A DNA stretch of 64,000 nucleotides from Pigmentiphaga sp. H8 (GTDB lineage Bacteria > Pseudomonadota > Gammaproteobacteria > Burkholderiales > Burkholderiaceae_B): the NCBI RefSeq assembly GCF_003854895.1, contig NZ_CP033966.1, positions 3,658,001 to 3,722,000 on the forward strand, in the 5' to 3' direction. The position numbers were made by a program, and so were the translations under genes. Position 1 is the first letter of the stretch, and the number at the start of each line of letters is the position of its first letter. The notes under the pieces are model-generated. The model searched no databases. It saw only the letters and a list, made by a program, of their open reading frames with translations, and had not been told where the DNA came from. Shown piece by piece: positions 11,370-19,685 of this stretch.

Positions 11370-11437
11370 GCGGATCCGGCTTCGCCGGTCCGCCGGTTTC
11401 GCCCCCTGGGGGCGCGCGTCAGCGCGTAGGGGGGGGC
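11370..11437. repeat. GC-rich intergenic palindromic repeat, copy 1
   Basis: Contains the shared parts GGATCCGGCTTCGCCGGTCC (hairpin) and GCGCGTCAGCGCGTAGGGGG. It fills the gap between the boxR stop and the boxC promoter region. Other copies lie at 18399, 19537, 24799, 61414 and 63501. Confidence 0.8.
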
Positions 11438-11440
11438 CTA

Positions 11441-12370
11441 CTACATACTCCAGTCCACCATGCCCGCCGCGTTGCGCACCAGCGAACGCAGGCCGGCGAA
11501 AGCCTCTTCCAGCGAATGTCCGCTGGTGTTGTAGCGGGCATCGGCCTTGGCATAGAACGCGGCCCGGCCGGCCAGGATGCGCTTGAGGTCTTCCATGGCC
11601 TCGCGGCTGCCCGACATGGGGCGGAAGTCGCCCTGGGCCACGACCCGGCGCATATGGTCCTCGGGGTCGGCCTGCAGCCAGACCGTATAGCAATGCGACA
11701 GCAGCAGATTGAAGGTCGAGACGTCCGACACCAGGCCGCCCGGCGTGGCGATGACGACCTCGGGATGAATCTGCACGGTTTCTTCCAGCGCCCGCCGCTC
11801 GTAGCGGCGATAGGCGTTGGCGCCGTACAGCGAATGGATCTCGACGATGCTGCAGCCGGCCACCTTCTCGATCTCCCTGCTGAGCTCGATGAAGGTATAG
11901 CCCAGGTCCTCGGCCAGCATCCGGCCCAGCGTGGACTTGCCCGCCCCCCTCAGCCCGACCAGGGCGATGCGGGACAGGCGGGAATGGTTGTTCTCGCGCG
12001 AGCCGAACATTTCCGTCAGCGTATTGCGGGCGCGATGCAGGTCGGCCTCGGACCGCCCTTCGAGCAGCTCGCGGATCAGCAGCCACTCCGGACTGGTGGT
12101 GGTGACGTCGCCCAGTATCTCGGCCAGCGAACATTGCAGGGCCTGGGAAACCTGCAGCAGGATCAGGATGGAGGCGTTGCCCGTCCCCAGTTCCAGGTTG
12201 GCAAGGTGCCGCTCCGAGATCCCGGCGGCCGAAGCCGTGGCCTTGCGGGTCACGCCCCGGCGGGCCCGCAGCGTCCGTATTCGTTCTCCCAGCGTCACCA
12301 GAAAAGGTTCCTTGGCCGGCGCGTCGTTGGCCGCGGCCTGCCCCGCCTCGGAAACTGCCTCTTCTTTCAT
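11441..12370 (-). CDS. boxR: BoxR, XRE-shikimate-kinase-like repressor of box genes
   Basis: A 309-residue two-domain regulator. Residues about 27-85 form an XRE-type helix-turn-helix (LGERIRTLRARRGVTRKATA, then ISERHLANLELGTGN). From about residue 125 a shikimate-kinase-like domain follows, with a Walker A GLRGAGKST (around 136-145) and the segment TPGGLVSD. This fusion is diagnostic of BzdR/BoxR repressors, where the kinase-like domain binds benzoyl-CoA as inducer. The gene lies between the two arms of the cluster, tandem with boxC and divergent from the DUF4863-boxD arm, so it can control both promoters. Confidence 0.95.
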   Translation of the reverse strand: MKEEAVSEAGQAAANDAPAKEPFLVTLGERIRTLRARRGVTRKATASAAGISERHLANLELGTGNASILILLQVSQALQCSLAEILGDVTTTSPEWLLIRELLEGRSEADLHRARNTLTEMFGSRENNHSRLSRIALVGLRGAGKSTLGRMLAEDLGYTFIELSREIEKVAGCSIVEIHSLYGANAYRRYERRALEETVQIHPEVVIATPGGLVSDVSTFNLLLSHCYTVWLQADPEDHMRRVVAQGDFRPMSGSREAMEDLKRILAGRAAFYAKADARYNTSGHSLEEAFAGLRSLVRNAAGMVDWSM

Positions 12371-12431
12371 CGGACCTCACCCGCTAGATGGTAGGCACCC
12401 CTGGGACTTACCCGCAGGATGCAGATTCTTT

Positions 12432-12461
12432 TTGACACGACCCAAGCAGGCCGCGTATTGT
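12432..12461 (+). promoter_or_regulatory. Sigma-70 promoter of the boxD-ligase arm
   Basis: TTGACA (12432-12437), an 18-base spacer and TATTGT (12456-12461) stand in the boxR/DUF4863 gap, pointing to the DUF4863 gene. Transcription would start near 12468. Single TGCA sites occur at 12420-12423 and 12477-12480. Confidence 0.65.
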
Positions 12462-12484
12462 CTCGACACACGGACATGCACGAT

Positions 12485-12516
12485 ACTTCATGATTCAACG
12501 TGCGGTGACATGAAGT
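12485..12516. promoter_or_regulatory. Inverted repeat ACTTCATG-N16-CATGAAGT, probable operator
   Basis: Perfect 8-base arms (12485-12492 and 12509-12516) lie just downstream of the predicted transcription start and upstream of the ribosome site GAGGAGACG. Arms separated by about two helical turns suit a dimeric repressor; BoxR is the obvious candidate but the motif differs from the TGCA sites at boxC. Confidence 0.45.
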
Positions 12517-12541
12517 CCAGTATGCCTGAGGAGACGAGTTC

Positions 12542-13006
12542 ATGCGCGATTCATTTGAATCCCTGGTAAAGACGATAACCCGGTCCATAGGCGGACGCCC
12601 CGTGGACGCCGCGCTCGAGGACTACCTCAACCGCCACCACGGCCCGGATTCGGACTGGTTCCGCGACATGACCCGCGCCTGTGAAACCGGCGTGAGCGAG
12701 GGCTGGCTGTGCAACCGCGAGGCCGGCGGCGTGCGCTACGGCCGCGTGCTCAAGCCCGGTCCCGACTCCGCCGGCTTCTCGGTGGACGTGGTCGACATGG
12801 TCGATCTGGCCGGCCCCCACCATATCCATCCCAACGGCGAAATCGACATGGTCATGCCCCAGACCCCCGGCGCCCGCTTCGACGGCACGCCCGCGGGCTG
12901 GAAGGTCTACCCGCCCCGCAGCGCCCACCGCCCCACCGTCGCGGGCGGCCGCGCGCTGGTCCTGTACCTGCTGCCCGACGGCGCCATCGAGTTCACGAAG
13001 CCATGA
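12542..13006 (+). CDS. DUF4863 cupin-like protein of the box cluster
   Basis: A 154-residue protein with a cupin-like core: PHHIHPNGEIDMVMPQT near residues 95-115 supplies His/Glu residues of a possible metal site, and GWKVYPPRSAHRPTVAGGRA follows. DUF4863 members frequently accompany box genes; characterised relatives include 4-hydroxylaminobenzoate lyase (PnbB-type), but the role in benzoate use is not established. It is the first gene of the plus-strand arm and overlaps boxD by ATGA, implying translational coupling. The ribosome site GAGGAGACGAG precedes ATG 12542. Confidence 0.75.
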   Translation: MRDSFESLVKTITRSIGGRPVDAALEDYLNRHHGPDSDWFRDMTRACETGVSEGWLCNREAGGVRYGRVLKPGPDSAGFSVDVVDMVDLAGPHHIHPNGEIDMVMPQTPGARFDGTPAGWKVYPPRSAHRPTVAGGRALVLYLLPDGAIEFTKP

Positions 13007-14583
13007 CCGAACTGCTCCCCAATCATCTGGCGGGCCGCTGGCAGGCCGGCGGCGGCCCCGGCACGCCGCTGTTCGATCCCGTGCTGGGCACGGAACTGGT
13101 CCGCGTCTCGAACGCGGGGCTGGACCTGGAGGCCGGCTATGCCTATGCCCGCGACAACGGCGGCCCGGCGCTGCGCGCGCTGACCTACGCGCAGCGCGCC
13201 GGCCTGCTGTCCGCGATCGTGGACGTGCTCAAGGCCAACCGCGACCGCTATTTCGATATCGCGCTGGCCAACTCCGGCACCACGAAGCAGGACTCGGCGG
13301 TCGACATCGACGGCGCCATCTTCACGCTGGGCCAGTACGCCCGCTGGGGCGCGTCGCTGGGCGCCACGCGCTGGCTGCCGGACGGCGAAACGGTCCCCCT
13401 GGCCAAGGACGGCGCGTTCCGCAGCCGCCACGTGCAGGTGCCGACGCGCGGCCTGGCCCTATTCATCAACGCCTTCAATTTCCCCGCCTGGGGATTGTGG
13501 GAAAAAGCCGCCCCCGCGCTGCTCTCCGGCGTTCCGGTGGTCGCCAAGCCGGCCACCGCCACCGCCTGGCTGACGCAGGCCATGGTCGCCGATGTGATCG
13601 CCGCGGGTATCCTGCCGGCCGGCGCTCTGTCCGTCGTCTGCGGCAGCGCCCAAGGATTGTTGTCGCCCCTGCAGCCCTTCGACGTGGTGTCGTTCACCGG
13701 CTCGGCCGATACCGCCGCCGCCATCCGCTCGCACGACGCCGTCGTGCGCCGCTCGGTGCGCGTCAACATCGAGGCCGACAGCCTGAACAGCGCGCTGCTG
13801 CTGCCCGACGCGCAGCCCGGCTCCGAGGCCTTCGATCTGCTGGTGCGCGAAGTGGTGCGTGAAATGACGGTCAAGTCGGGGCAGAAATGCACGGCCATCC
13901 GCCGCATATTCGTTCCCGCGTCCTGTTACGCGGCGGCCGGCGAGGCCATCGCCGCGAAACTGTCGCGCATCACCGTGGGCAACCCGCGCAACGAGACGGT
14001 CCGCATGGGCGCGCTGGCCAGCCGCCAGCAATGGGAAAGCGTGCAGTCGGGTACCGCGGCCCTGCGCCGCCACGCCGACGTGCTGCACGACGGTTCGGCG
14101 GTCCCGCTGGTGGATGCCGATCCGTCCGTGGCGGCCTGCGCCGGCCCCACGCTGCTGGGCGCCGCGCGCCGCGAGGGCGCCGGCATCGTGCACGACACCG
14201 AGGTATTCGGCCCGGTGGCCACGCTGCTGCCTTATGAAGGCTTGCCCAACGCGCTGGACCAGATACGCCTGGGACAGGGGTCGCTGGTGGCCTCGCTCTA
14301 CACCGCCGACGCCGCGCTGGCCGCCGACGCTGCCCTGGCGCTGGCCGACAGCCACGGACGCCTGCACGTCGTGACGCCCGAGGTCGCCGCCGTCCACACG
14401 GGCCACGGCAACGTCATGCCCATGTCGCTGCACGGCGGCCCGGGCAGGGCCGGCGGGGGCGAGGAACTGGGCGGCTTGCGGGCGCTTGGCTTCTACCATC
14501 GCCGTGCCGCCGTCCAGGCTGCCGGCGCCGTGACGGACCTCCTGGGCGGCGCCGAGCCGCGGCGGAGCGCCCCGGGACATTGA
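13003..14583 (+). CDS. boxD: BoxD, 3,4-dehydroadipyl-CoA semialdehyde dehydrogenase
   Basis: A 526-residue aldehyde dehydrogenase that oxidises the BoxC product to 3,4-dehydroadipyl-CoA with NADP. The nucleophile is Cys296 in SGQKCTA and the general base Glu257 in NIEADSLN. NAFNFPAWGLWEKAAPALL and VSFTGSADTA are the substrate and cofactor segments shared with BoxD and the PaaZ dehydrogenase domain. It starts within the DUF4863 stop codon (ATGA). The ligase gene follows after about 80 bases. Confidence 0.93.
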   Translation: MTELLPNHLAGRWQAGGGPGTPLFDPVLGTELVRVSNAGLDLEAGYAYARDNGGPALRALTYAQRAGLLSAIVDVLKANRDRYFDIALANSGTTKQDSAVDIDGAIFTLGQYARWGASLGATRWLPDGETVPLAKDGAFRSRHVQVPTRGLALFINAFNFPAWGLWEKAAPALLSGVPVVAKPATATAWLTQAMVADVIAAGILPAGALSVVCGSAQGLLSPLQPFDVVSFTGSADTAAAIRSHDAVVRRSVRVNIEADSLNSALLLPDAQPGSEAFDLLVREVVREMTVKSGQKCTAIRRIFVPASCYAAAGEAIAAKLSRITVGNPRNETVRMGALASRQQWESVQSGTAALRRHADVLHDGSAVPLVDADPSVAACAGPTLLGAARREGAGIVHDTEVFGPVATLLPYEGLPNALDQIRLGQGSLVASLYTADAALAADAALALADSHGRLHVVTPEVAAVHTGHGNVMPMSLHGGPGRAGGGEELGGLRALGFYHRRAAVQAAGAVTDLLGGAEPRRSAPGH

Positions 14584-14660
14584 CACAGGACGCCGCCGGC
14601 GCCAGGCCCGACCAGAGGCCGCCGGAGGTTTCACACCTTCGCATACACGAGGAGACCATC

Positions 14661-16250
14661 ATGCCTGCCGATTGCTCCGCCCCGCCGCCCGACTTCAATT
14701 TCGCCGGCCACCTGCTGGCGATCAATGCCGAGCGCGCCGCCAAGACCGCCTACATCGACGACCGCGGCGCGCTGACCTACGGCGAGCTGGACAAGAAAGT
14801 GCGCCGCGCCGCCAGCGCCCTGCTGGGCCTGGGCATCCGGCCCGAGGACCGCGTCCTGCTGCTGATGAACGACTGCACCGACTGGCCCGTCACCTTCCTG
14901 GGCGCGCTGTATGCCGGCATCGTGCCGGTGGCGGTCAACACGCTGCTCACGCCGGCGGACTACGCCTACATGCTGGAGCACAGCCGCGCCCGCGCCGCGC
15001 TGGTCTCGCGCGCCCTGCTGCCCAAGCTTTCCGCCGCGCTGGGCGCGTGCCGGCACGGCGTGCGCCAAGTCGTCGTCTCGCGCGACGGCTCCGATGCCGA
15101 GGTGGGCGGCACGCTGGACTTCGACGACTGGCTGGCCGCGCACGAGCCGCTGGCGGCGCCCGCCCCCACGCTGGCCGACGAGCCCGCGTTCTGGCTGTAT
15201 TCGTCCGGATCCACCGGCAAGCCCAAAGGCACGGTGCACACGCACGGCAACCCCTACTGGACGGCCGAGCTCTACGCCAAGCCGGTGCTGGGCATGCGCG
15301 AGGACGACATCGTGTTCTCGGCCGCCAAGCTGTTCTTCGCCTATGGCCTGGGAAATGCCCTGACCTTCCCGCTCAGCGTGGGCGCCTCGGTGGTCCTGAT
15401 GGCCGAACGCCCCACGCCCGAGGCCTGTTTCGAGCGGCTGAGCCGGCTGCGGCCCACCATCTTCTGCGGCGCGCCCACCGGCTATGCCGGCATGCTGGCC
15501 AGCGCCGCGCTGCCGCCGCGCGCCCAGGTCGCCCTGCGCCTGTGCTCGTCGGCCGGCGAAGCCCTGCCCCAGGACATCGGCGAACGCTTCACCTCGCATT
15601 TCGGCTGCGAGATCATCGACGGCATCGGCTCGACCGAGATGCTGCACATCTTCATTTCCAACCGCTCGGGCGACGTGCGCTATGGCACCACGGGCAAGCC
15701 GGTCGACGGCTACGAGGTGGAGCTGCGCGGCGAGGACGGCAAGCCGGTGGCGACCGGCGAGATCGGCGACCTCTACATACGCGGCCCCAGCTCGGCCCTG
15801 ATGTACTGGAACAATCGCGAGAAAAGCCGCGAGACCTTCCTGGGTGCCTGGACCAAGAGCGGCGACAAGTACAGCCGCGACGCCGACGGCTACTACACCT
15901 ATGCGGGCCGCAGCGACGACATGCTCAAGGTCAGCGGCCAATACGTCTCGCCCTTCGAGGTCGAGGCCACGCTGGTACAGCACCCGGCCGTGCTGGAAGC
16001 CGCCGTCATCGGCATCGCCGACGCCGAAGGCCTGACCAAGACCAAAGCCTACGTGGTGCTCAAGCCCGGCCAGCAGGCCTGCGATGCGCTGGCCGCCGAC
16101 CTGAAGGCATTCGTGAAGTCGCGCCTGGCGCCGCACAAGTATCCCCGCCAGATCGAATTCGTGGGCGACCTGCCCAAGACCGCCACCGGCAAGATCCAGC
16201 GTTTCCGCCTGCGCGAGCAGGAGGCCGCGTCGCAGGGGGTCCCTGCATGA
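14661..16250 (+). CDS. bclA: Benzoate-CoA ligase
   Basis: A 529-residue ANL-family acyl-CoA synthetase that converts benzoate, ATP and CoA to benzoyl-CoA, the entry step of the pathway. Seen: the P-loop YSSGSTGKPKGTVHTHGN, the A5 region DGIGSTEMLHIFISN, the hinge motif YAGRSDDMLKVSGQYVSP and the C-terminal catalytic Lys in PKTATGKIQRF. ATG 14661 has the ribosome site GAGGAGA; an upstream TTG at 14580 is less likely. The stop overlaps the next gene's ATG. Confidence 0.94.
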   Translation: MPADCSAPPPDFNFAGHLLAINAERAAKTAYIDDRGALTYGELDKKVRRAASALLGLGIRPEDRVLLLMNDCTDWPVTFLGALYAGIVPVAVNTLLTPADYAYMLEHSRARAALVSRALLPKLSAALGACRHGVRQVVVSRDGSDAEVGGTLDFDDWLAAHEPLAAPAPTLADEPAFWLYSSGSTGKPKGTVHTHGNPYWTAELYAKPVLGMREDDIVFSAAKLFFAYGLGNALTFPLSVGASVVLMAERPTPEACFERLSRLRPTIFCGAPTGYAGMLASAALPPRAQVALRLCSSAGEALPQDIGERFTSHFGCEIIDGIGSTEMLHIFISNRSGDVRYGTTGKPVDGYEVELRGEDGKPVATGEIGDLYIRGPSSALMYWNNREKSRETFLGAWTKSGDKYSRDADGYYTYAGRSDDMLKVSGQYVSPFEVEATLVQHPAVLEAAVIGIADAEGLTKTKAYVVLKPGQQACDALAADLKAFVKSRLAPHKYPRQIEFVGDLPKTATGKIQRFRLREQEAASQGVPA

Positions 16251-17098
16251 ACTCGCGCGCCCCCCTGAACACCGCCCCGGCCGGCATCGCCGACGGACTG
16301 CCCGTGCGCTTCGCCAACGTATCCTGGGATGGCATGCGGCACGACATCGAATACGTGCTCATCGCTCCCCAGCGCGCCCGGCAGCCCCTGCTCGTGTTCC
16401 TGCACGAAGGCCTGGGATCGGTCACGATGTGGAAGGACTTCCCCTACGCGCTGTGCGAGGCCGCCGGCTGCCGGGGCCTGGTCCTGTCGCGCTGGGGCTA
16501 TGGCCAGTCCAGCCCCCGCCCCGGACACGAGAAATGGCCGGTCGATTTCATGCACCGCCAGGCGCGCGATTTCCTGCCGGCCTTCTTCGAGGCGATCGGC
16601 CATGACACCCGGGCCGACCCGCCCTGGCTGTACGGACACAGCGACGGCGGATCGATCGCGCTGCTGCATGCGGCGGCCTGCCCCGACCGCGTGGGCGGGC
16701 TGATCGTGGCCGCGCCCCACCTGTTCGTCGAACCCGTCACGCTGGCCAGCATCCAGCAGGCGCGCGACGGCTACGTCACGACCGACCTGCGCAGCAAGCT
16801 CGCGCGCTACCACGCCGACCCGGACTCGGCCTTCTGGGGCTGGAACGACGTCTGGCTGAACCCGGAATTCAAGCACTGGAACATCCAGGCGCTGCTGTCC
16901 ACCATACGCTGTCCGGTACTGGCGGTGCAGGGCCACGACGACGAGTACGGCTCCATGGCGCAGATAGACGGCATCGCCCGGGAGGTTCCCCACGCCGAAT
17001 TGCTCAAGCTGGACGACTGCGGCCACTCGCCGCATCGCGACCAGCCGGCCCGGCTGATCGAGGCAAGCGTGGCGTTCATGCGGCGCCACCATACGTAG
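16247..17098 (+). CDS. Alpha/beta hydrolase of the box operon
   Basis: A 283-residue alpha/beta hydrolase. Seen: oxyanion region VFLHEGLGSVTMWKDFP, nucleophile elbow YGHSDGGS with Ser, acidic residue in VQGHDDEYG, and terminal His in CGHSPHRDQP, so the triad is complete. It overlaps the ligase stop by ATGA and is therefore coupled to it. Homologues recur in box clusters; thioester hydrolysis to salvage CoA from dead-end acyl-CoAs, or lactone hydrolysis, is possible but unproved. No signal peptide. Confidence 0.82.
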   Translation: MNSRAPLNTAPAGIADGLPVRFANVSWDGMRHDIEYVLIAPQRARQPLLVFLHEGLGSVTMWKDFPYALCEAAGCRGLVLSRWGYGQSSPRPGHEKWPVDFMHRQARDFLPAFFEAIGHDTRADPPWLYGHSDGGSIALLHAAACPDRVGGLIVAAPHLFVEPVTLASIQQARDGYVTTDLRSKLARYHADPDSAFWGWNDVWLNPEFKHWNIQALLSTIRCPVLAVQGHDDEYGSMAQIDGIAREVPHAELLKLDDCGHSPHRDQPARLIEASVAFMRRHHT

Positions 17099-17128
17099 CA
17101 CCCTGTCCGGCTTGCCGGACGCCCACGA

Positions 17129-17160
17129 CGATGCGCATCCGCATGGCGCATCGGATTTTT
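17129..17160 (+). terminator. Intrinsic terminator or attenuator before the ABC importer
   Basis: CGATGCGC (17129-17136), a nine-base loop, GCGCATCG (17146-17153), then GATTTTT. A second hairpin GTCCGGC-TT-GCCGGAC lies at 17105-17120. They separate the catabolic genes from the transporter genes and could reduce read-through. Confidence 0.7.
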
Positions 17161-17216
17161 CCACCAAGAACAGGGCCGCCGACCACGCAGCATGGCCGCC
17201 CACCAGGAGACTCGCG

Positions 17217-18398
17217 ATGAACGCTTCCCAACGCAAATTCACCGTCCTCGCCGCTGCCTTGATGGCCGCGTCGTGCCTGGCGGTGCCCGCCGGCGCCCAG
17301 GCTCCCGGCAAGGTCAAGGTCGGCCTGATGCTGCCCTACACCGGCACCTACTCCGCCCTGGGCACCGCCATCGAGAACGGCTTCCGGCTTTACGTGCAGG
17401 AACAGGGCGGCAAGCTGGCCGGGCGCGAGATCGAGTACTTCAAGGTGGACGACGAGTCCGATCCGGCCAAGGGCTCGGACAACGCCAACAAGCTGGTCAA
17501 GCGCGACCAGGTCGACGTGCTGGTGGGTACCGTTCACTCCGGCGTCGCGATGGCCATGGCCAAGGTCGCCAAGGACAACAAGACGCTGCTCATCATCCCC
17601 AACGCCGGTGCCGACGACGTCACGGGACCGCTGTGCGCGCCCAACATATTCCGCTCGTCGTTCAGCAACTGGCAGCCGGCCTACGCCATGGGCCTGGTCG
17701 CCGCCACCCAGCTCAAGCACAAGACCGCCGTCACCCTGAGCTGGAAGTACGCGGCGGGCGACGAGTCCACCAACGGCTTCAAGGAAGGTTTCGAATCCAA
17801 GGGCGGCAAGGTCATCAAGCAATTGAACCTGCCCTTCCCCAACGTCGAGTTCCAGGCGCTGCTGACCGAGATCGCCGCGCTCAAGCCCGACGCGGTCTAC
17901 GTGTTCTTCGCGGGCGGCGGCGCGGTCAAGTTCGTCAAGGACTACGCGGCGGCGGGCTTGAAGGACAAGATCCCGCTGTACGGCGCCGGCTTCCTGACCG
18001 ACGGTACGCTGGAGGCGCAGGGCGCCGCGGCCGACGGCCTGCTGACCACGCTGCACTACGCCGACGGCCTGACCCTGCCCAAGGACAAGGCCTTCCGCGC
18101 CGACTACGCCAAGACCTACAAGCTGCAACCCGACGTCTACGCCGTGCAGGGCTATGACGCCGCCCAGCTGCTGGCGGCCGGCCTGAAGGCCGCGGGCGGC
18201 GACATCAGCAAGCGCGACGCCGTCGTCAAGGGCATGGAACAGGCCAAGATCGACAGCCCGCGCGGCCCGTTCACGATGTCCAAGGCCCACAACCCGATCC
18301 AGGACATCTACCTGCGCAAGGTCGAGAACAAGACCAACCACCTGGTAAGCGTGGCGGTGAAGGCGCTGGCCGATCCCGCTCGGGGCTGCAGGATGTAA
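17217..18398 (+). CDS. Branched-chain-type ABC importer, periplasmic binding protein (likely benzoate)
   Basis: A 393-residue LivJ/K-like solute-binding protein. A signal peptide ends near AGAQA (about residue 27). Mature features are VGLMLPYTGTYSALGTAIENG and the DDESDPAKGSDNANKLV segment typical of the periplasmic-binding fold type I. Located directly downstream of benzoate-CoA ligase and followed by two permeases and two ATPases, it is inferred to bind benzoate or a related aromatic acid rather than amino acids. Ribosome site AGGAGA precedes ATG 17217. Confidence 0.9.
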   Translation: MNASQRKFTVLAAALMAASCLAVPAGAQAPGKVKVGLMLPYTGTYSALGTAIENGFRLYVQEQGGKLAGREIEYFKVDDESDPAKGSDNANKLVKRDQVDVLVGTVHSGVAMAMAKVAKDNKTLLIIPNAGADDVTGPLCAPNIFRSSFSNWQPAYAMGLVAATQLKHKTAVTLSWKYAAGDESTNGFKEGFESKGGKVIKQLNLPFPNVEFQALLTEIAALKPDAVYVFFAGGGAVKFVKDYAAAGLKDKIPLYGAGFLTDGTLEAQGAAADGLLTTLHYADGLTLPKDKAFRADYAKTYKLQPDVYAVQGYDAAQLLAAGLKAAGGDISKRDAVVKGMEQAKIDSPRGPFTMSKAHNPIQDIYLRKVENKTNHLVSVAVKALADPARGCRM

Positions 18399-18650
18399 CC
18401 CCCCCCTACGCGCTGACGCGCGCCCCCCAGGGGGCGATGCGGGTGGACCGGCAGAGCCGGATCCACCGCATCCTGGGTCTAGTGCCGTTATCCTGGATTG
18501 TGGCAGTCGTGCTTCGCTGGCAGGCTGCGGTAGCAACGGTGTGGCGTATCAAGAAACGGGAACTAGACCCAGGGCGCCGCGGATCCGGCTTTGCCGGTCC
18601 GCCAGTGCCGCCCCCTTGAGGGGGCGCCCGAAGGGCGTAGGGGGTGGGTT
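18399..18650. repeat. Compound GC-rich repeat with inverted halves, copy 2
   Basis: Two half elements face each other. The left (18399-18485) runs from CCCCCCCTACGCGC through a GATGCGGGTGGACC/GGATCCACCGCATC hairpin to CCTGGGTCTAGT (18472-18483). The right half begins with the exact reverse complement ACTAGACCCAGG (18562-18573) and ends in GGGCGTAGGGGG. About 78 bases lie between the 12-base inverted copies. The block fills the whole gap between the binding protein and the first permease. Confidence 0.85.
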
Positions 18651-18666
18651 CTATACGGAGTGTGGG

Positions 18667-19536
18667 ATGGATTTGACGACGTTTCTTATTCAGTGCCTGA
18701 ACAGCGTGCAGTATGGGTTGTTGCTGTTCCTGATCGCCAGCGGGCTGACGCTGATCTTCGGGATCATGGGGGTCATCAACCTGGCGCATGGCAGTTTCTA
18801 CATGATCGGCGCCTACATGGCGTTCTCGCTGTCGTCGCTGACCGGTAATTTCGTGCTGGCGCTGGCGCTGGGCGTGGTGCTGGCGGTGGCGTTCGGGTAT
18901 GTGCTGGAGTGGTGTTTCTTCAGCTTCCTGTATGAACGCGAACACCTGCAGCAGGTGTTGATGACCTACGGGCTGATCCTGGTGTTCGAGGAAATGCGCA
19001 GCATCCTGGTGGGCGACGACGTCCATGGGGTGCCGGTGCCGGGCTGGCTGGAGGGCGGCATCGCCATCGGCAACGACATGACTTATCCGGTCTACCGGCT
19101 GTTCATCTCGGGCGTATGCGTGCTGCTGGCCGTGGCGATGTACGCCGCGCTGAAGAAGACCCGGCTCGGCATGATGGTGCGCGCCGGGGCGACCAACCGC
19201 GAGATGGTGCAGTCGCTCGGCATCAACATTTCGCTGCTGTACCGCATCGTCTTCGCCGTGGGCGTGGCCATCGCGGTGCTGGCCGGCATGATCGCGGCGC
19301 CGGTGTCCTCGGTGTATCCGGGCATGGGCGGATCGGTGCTGATCATCTGTTTCGTCGTCGTGGTCATCGGCGGCATCGGCTCGATCAAGGGCGCGCTGGT
19401 CGCCTCGCTGCTGATCGGCTTCGTCGACACCTTCGGCAAGGTGTTCTGGCAACAGGCCGCCGGCGCGCTGATCTACGTTTTGATGGCCGCCATCCTGCTG
19501 TGGAAACCGGAAGGCCTCTTCAAACAAGGGACTTAG
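18667..19536 (+). CDS. Branched-chain-type ABC importer permease (LivH-like)
   Basis: A 289-residue integral membrane protein of the LivH family with about eight hydrophobic helices. Seen: FGIMGVINLAHGSFYMIGAY near the N-terminus, GLILVFEEMRSILVG in the middle and the cytoplasmic coupling segment GIGSIKGALVASLLIG near the C-terminus. It forms the translocation channel with the LivM-like permease. Unlike the tightly packed genes after it, it is separated from both neighbours by copies of the same repeat. Confidence 0.92.
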   Translation: MDLTTFLIQCLNSVQYGLLLFLIASGLTLIFGIMGVINLAHGSFYMIGAYMAFSLSSLTGNFVLALALGVVLAVAFGYVLEWCFFSFLYEREHLQQVLMTYGLILVFEEMRSILVGDDVHGVPVPGWLEGGIAIGNDMTYPVYRLFISGVCVLLAVAMYAALKKTRLGMMVRAGATNREMVQSLGINISLLYRIVFAVGVAIAVLAGMIAAPVSSVYPGMGGSVLIICFVVVVIGGIGSIKGALVASLLIGFVDTFGKVFWQQAAGALIYVLMAAILLWKPEGLFKQGT

Positions 19537-19679
19537 CCCCCCCTACGCGCTTCGCGCGCCCCCCAGGGGGCGATGCGGGTGGACCGGCAAAGCCGGATCC
19601 ACCGCATCCTGGGTCTAGTGCCTTTATTTTGGGTTGTGGCAGCGGCGCTTCGATGGCTGCCAGCGGTAACAACGGTGAA
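19537..19679. repeat. GC-rich intergenic repeat, copy 3 (direct copy of left half of copy 2)
   Basis: Begins immediately after the LivH-like stop codon. The first ~85 bases are almost identical to 18399-18485, including the GATGCGGGTGGACC hairpin and CCTGGGTCTAGTGCC. A further ~55 bases (with GTTGTGGCAG and AACAACGGTG) align to 18486-18541 with scattered differences. The inverted right half is absent. Confidence 0.85.
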
Positions 19680-19685
19680 TATGGA

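Noticed and set aside
18660..18848. Short plus-strand frames in the repeat and livH start
   Set aside because: They derive from repeat DNA and out-of-frame livH sequence; no ribosome site.
18399..19679. Repeats around livH as ends of an insertion sequence carrying livH
   Set aside because: No transposase, no target-site duplication seen, and livH is a normal member of the importer operon.
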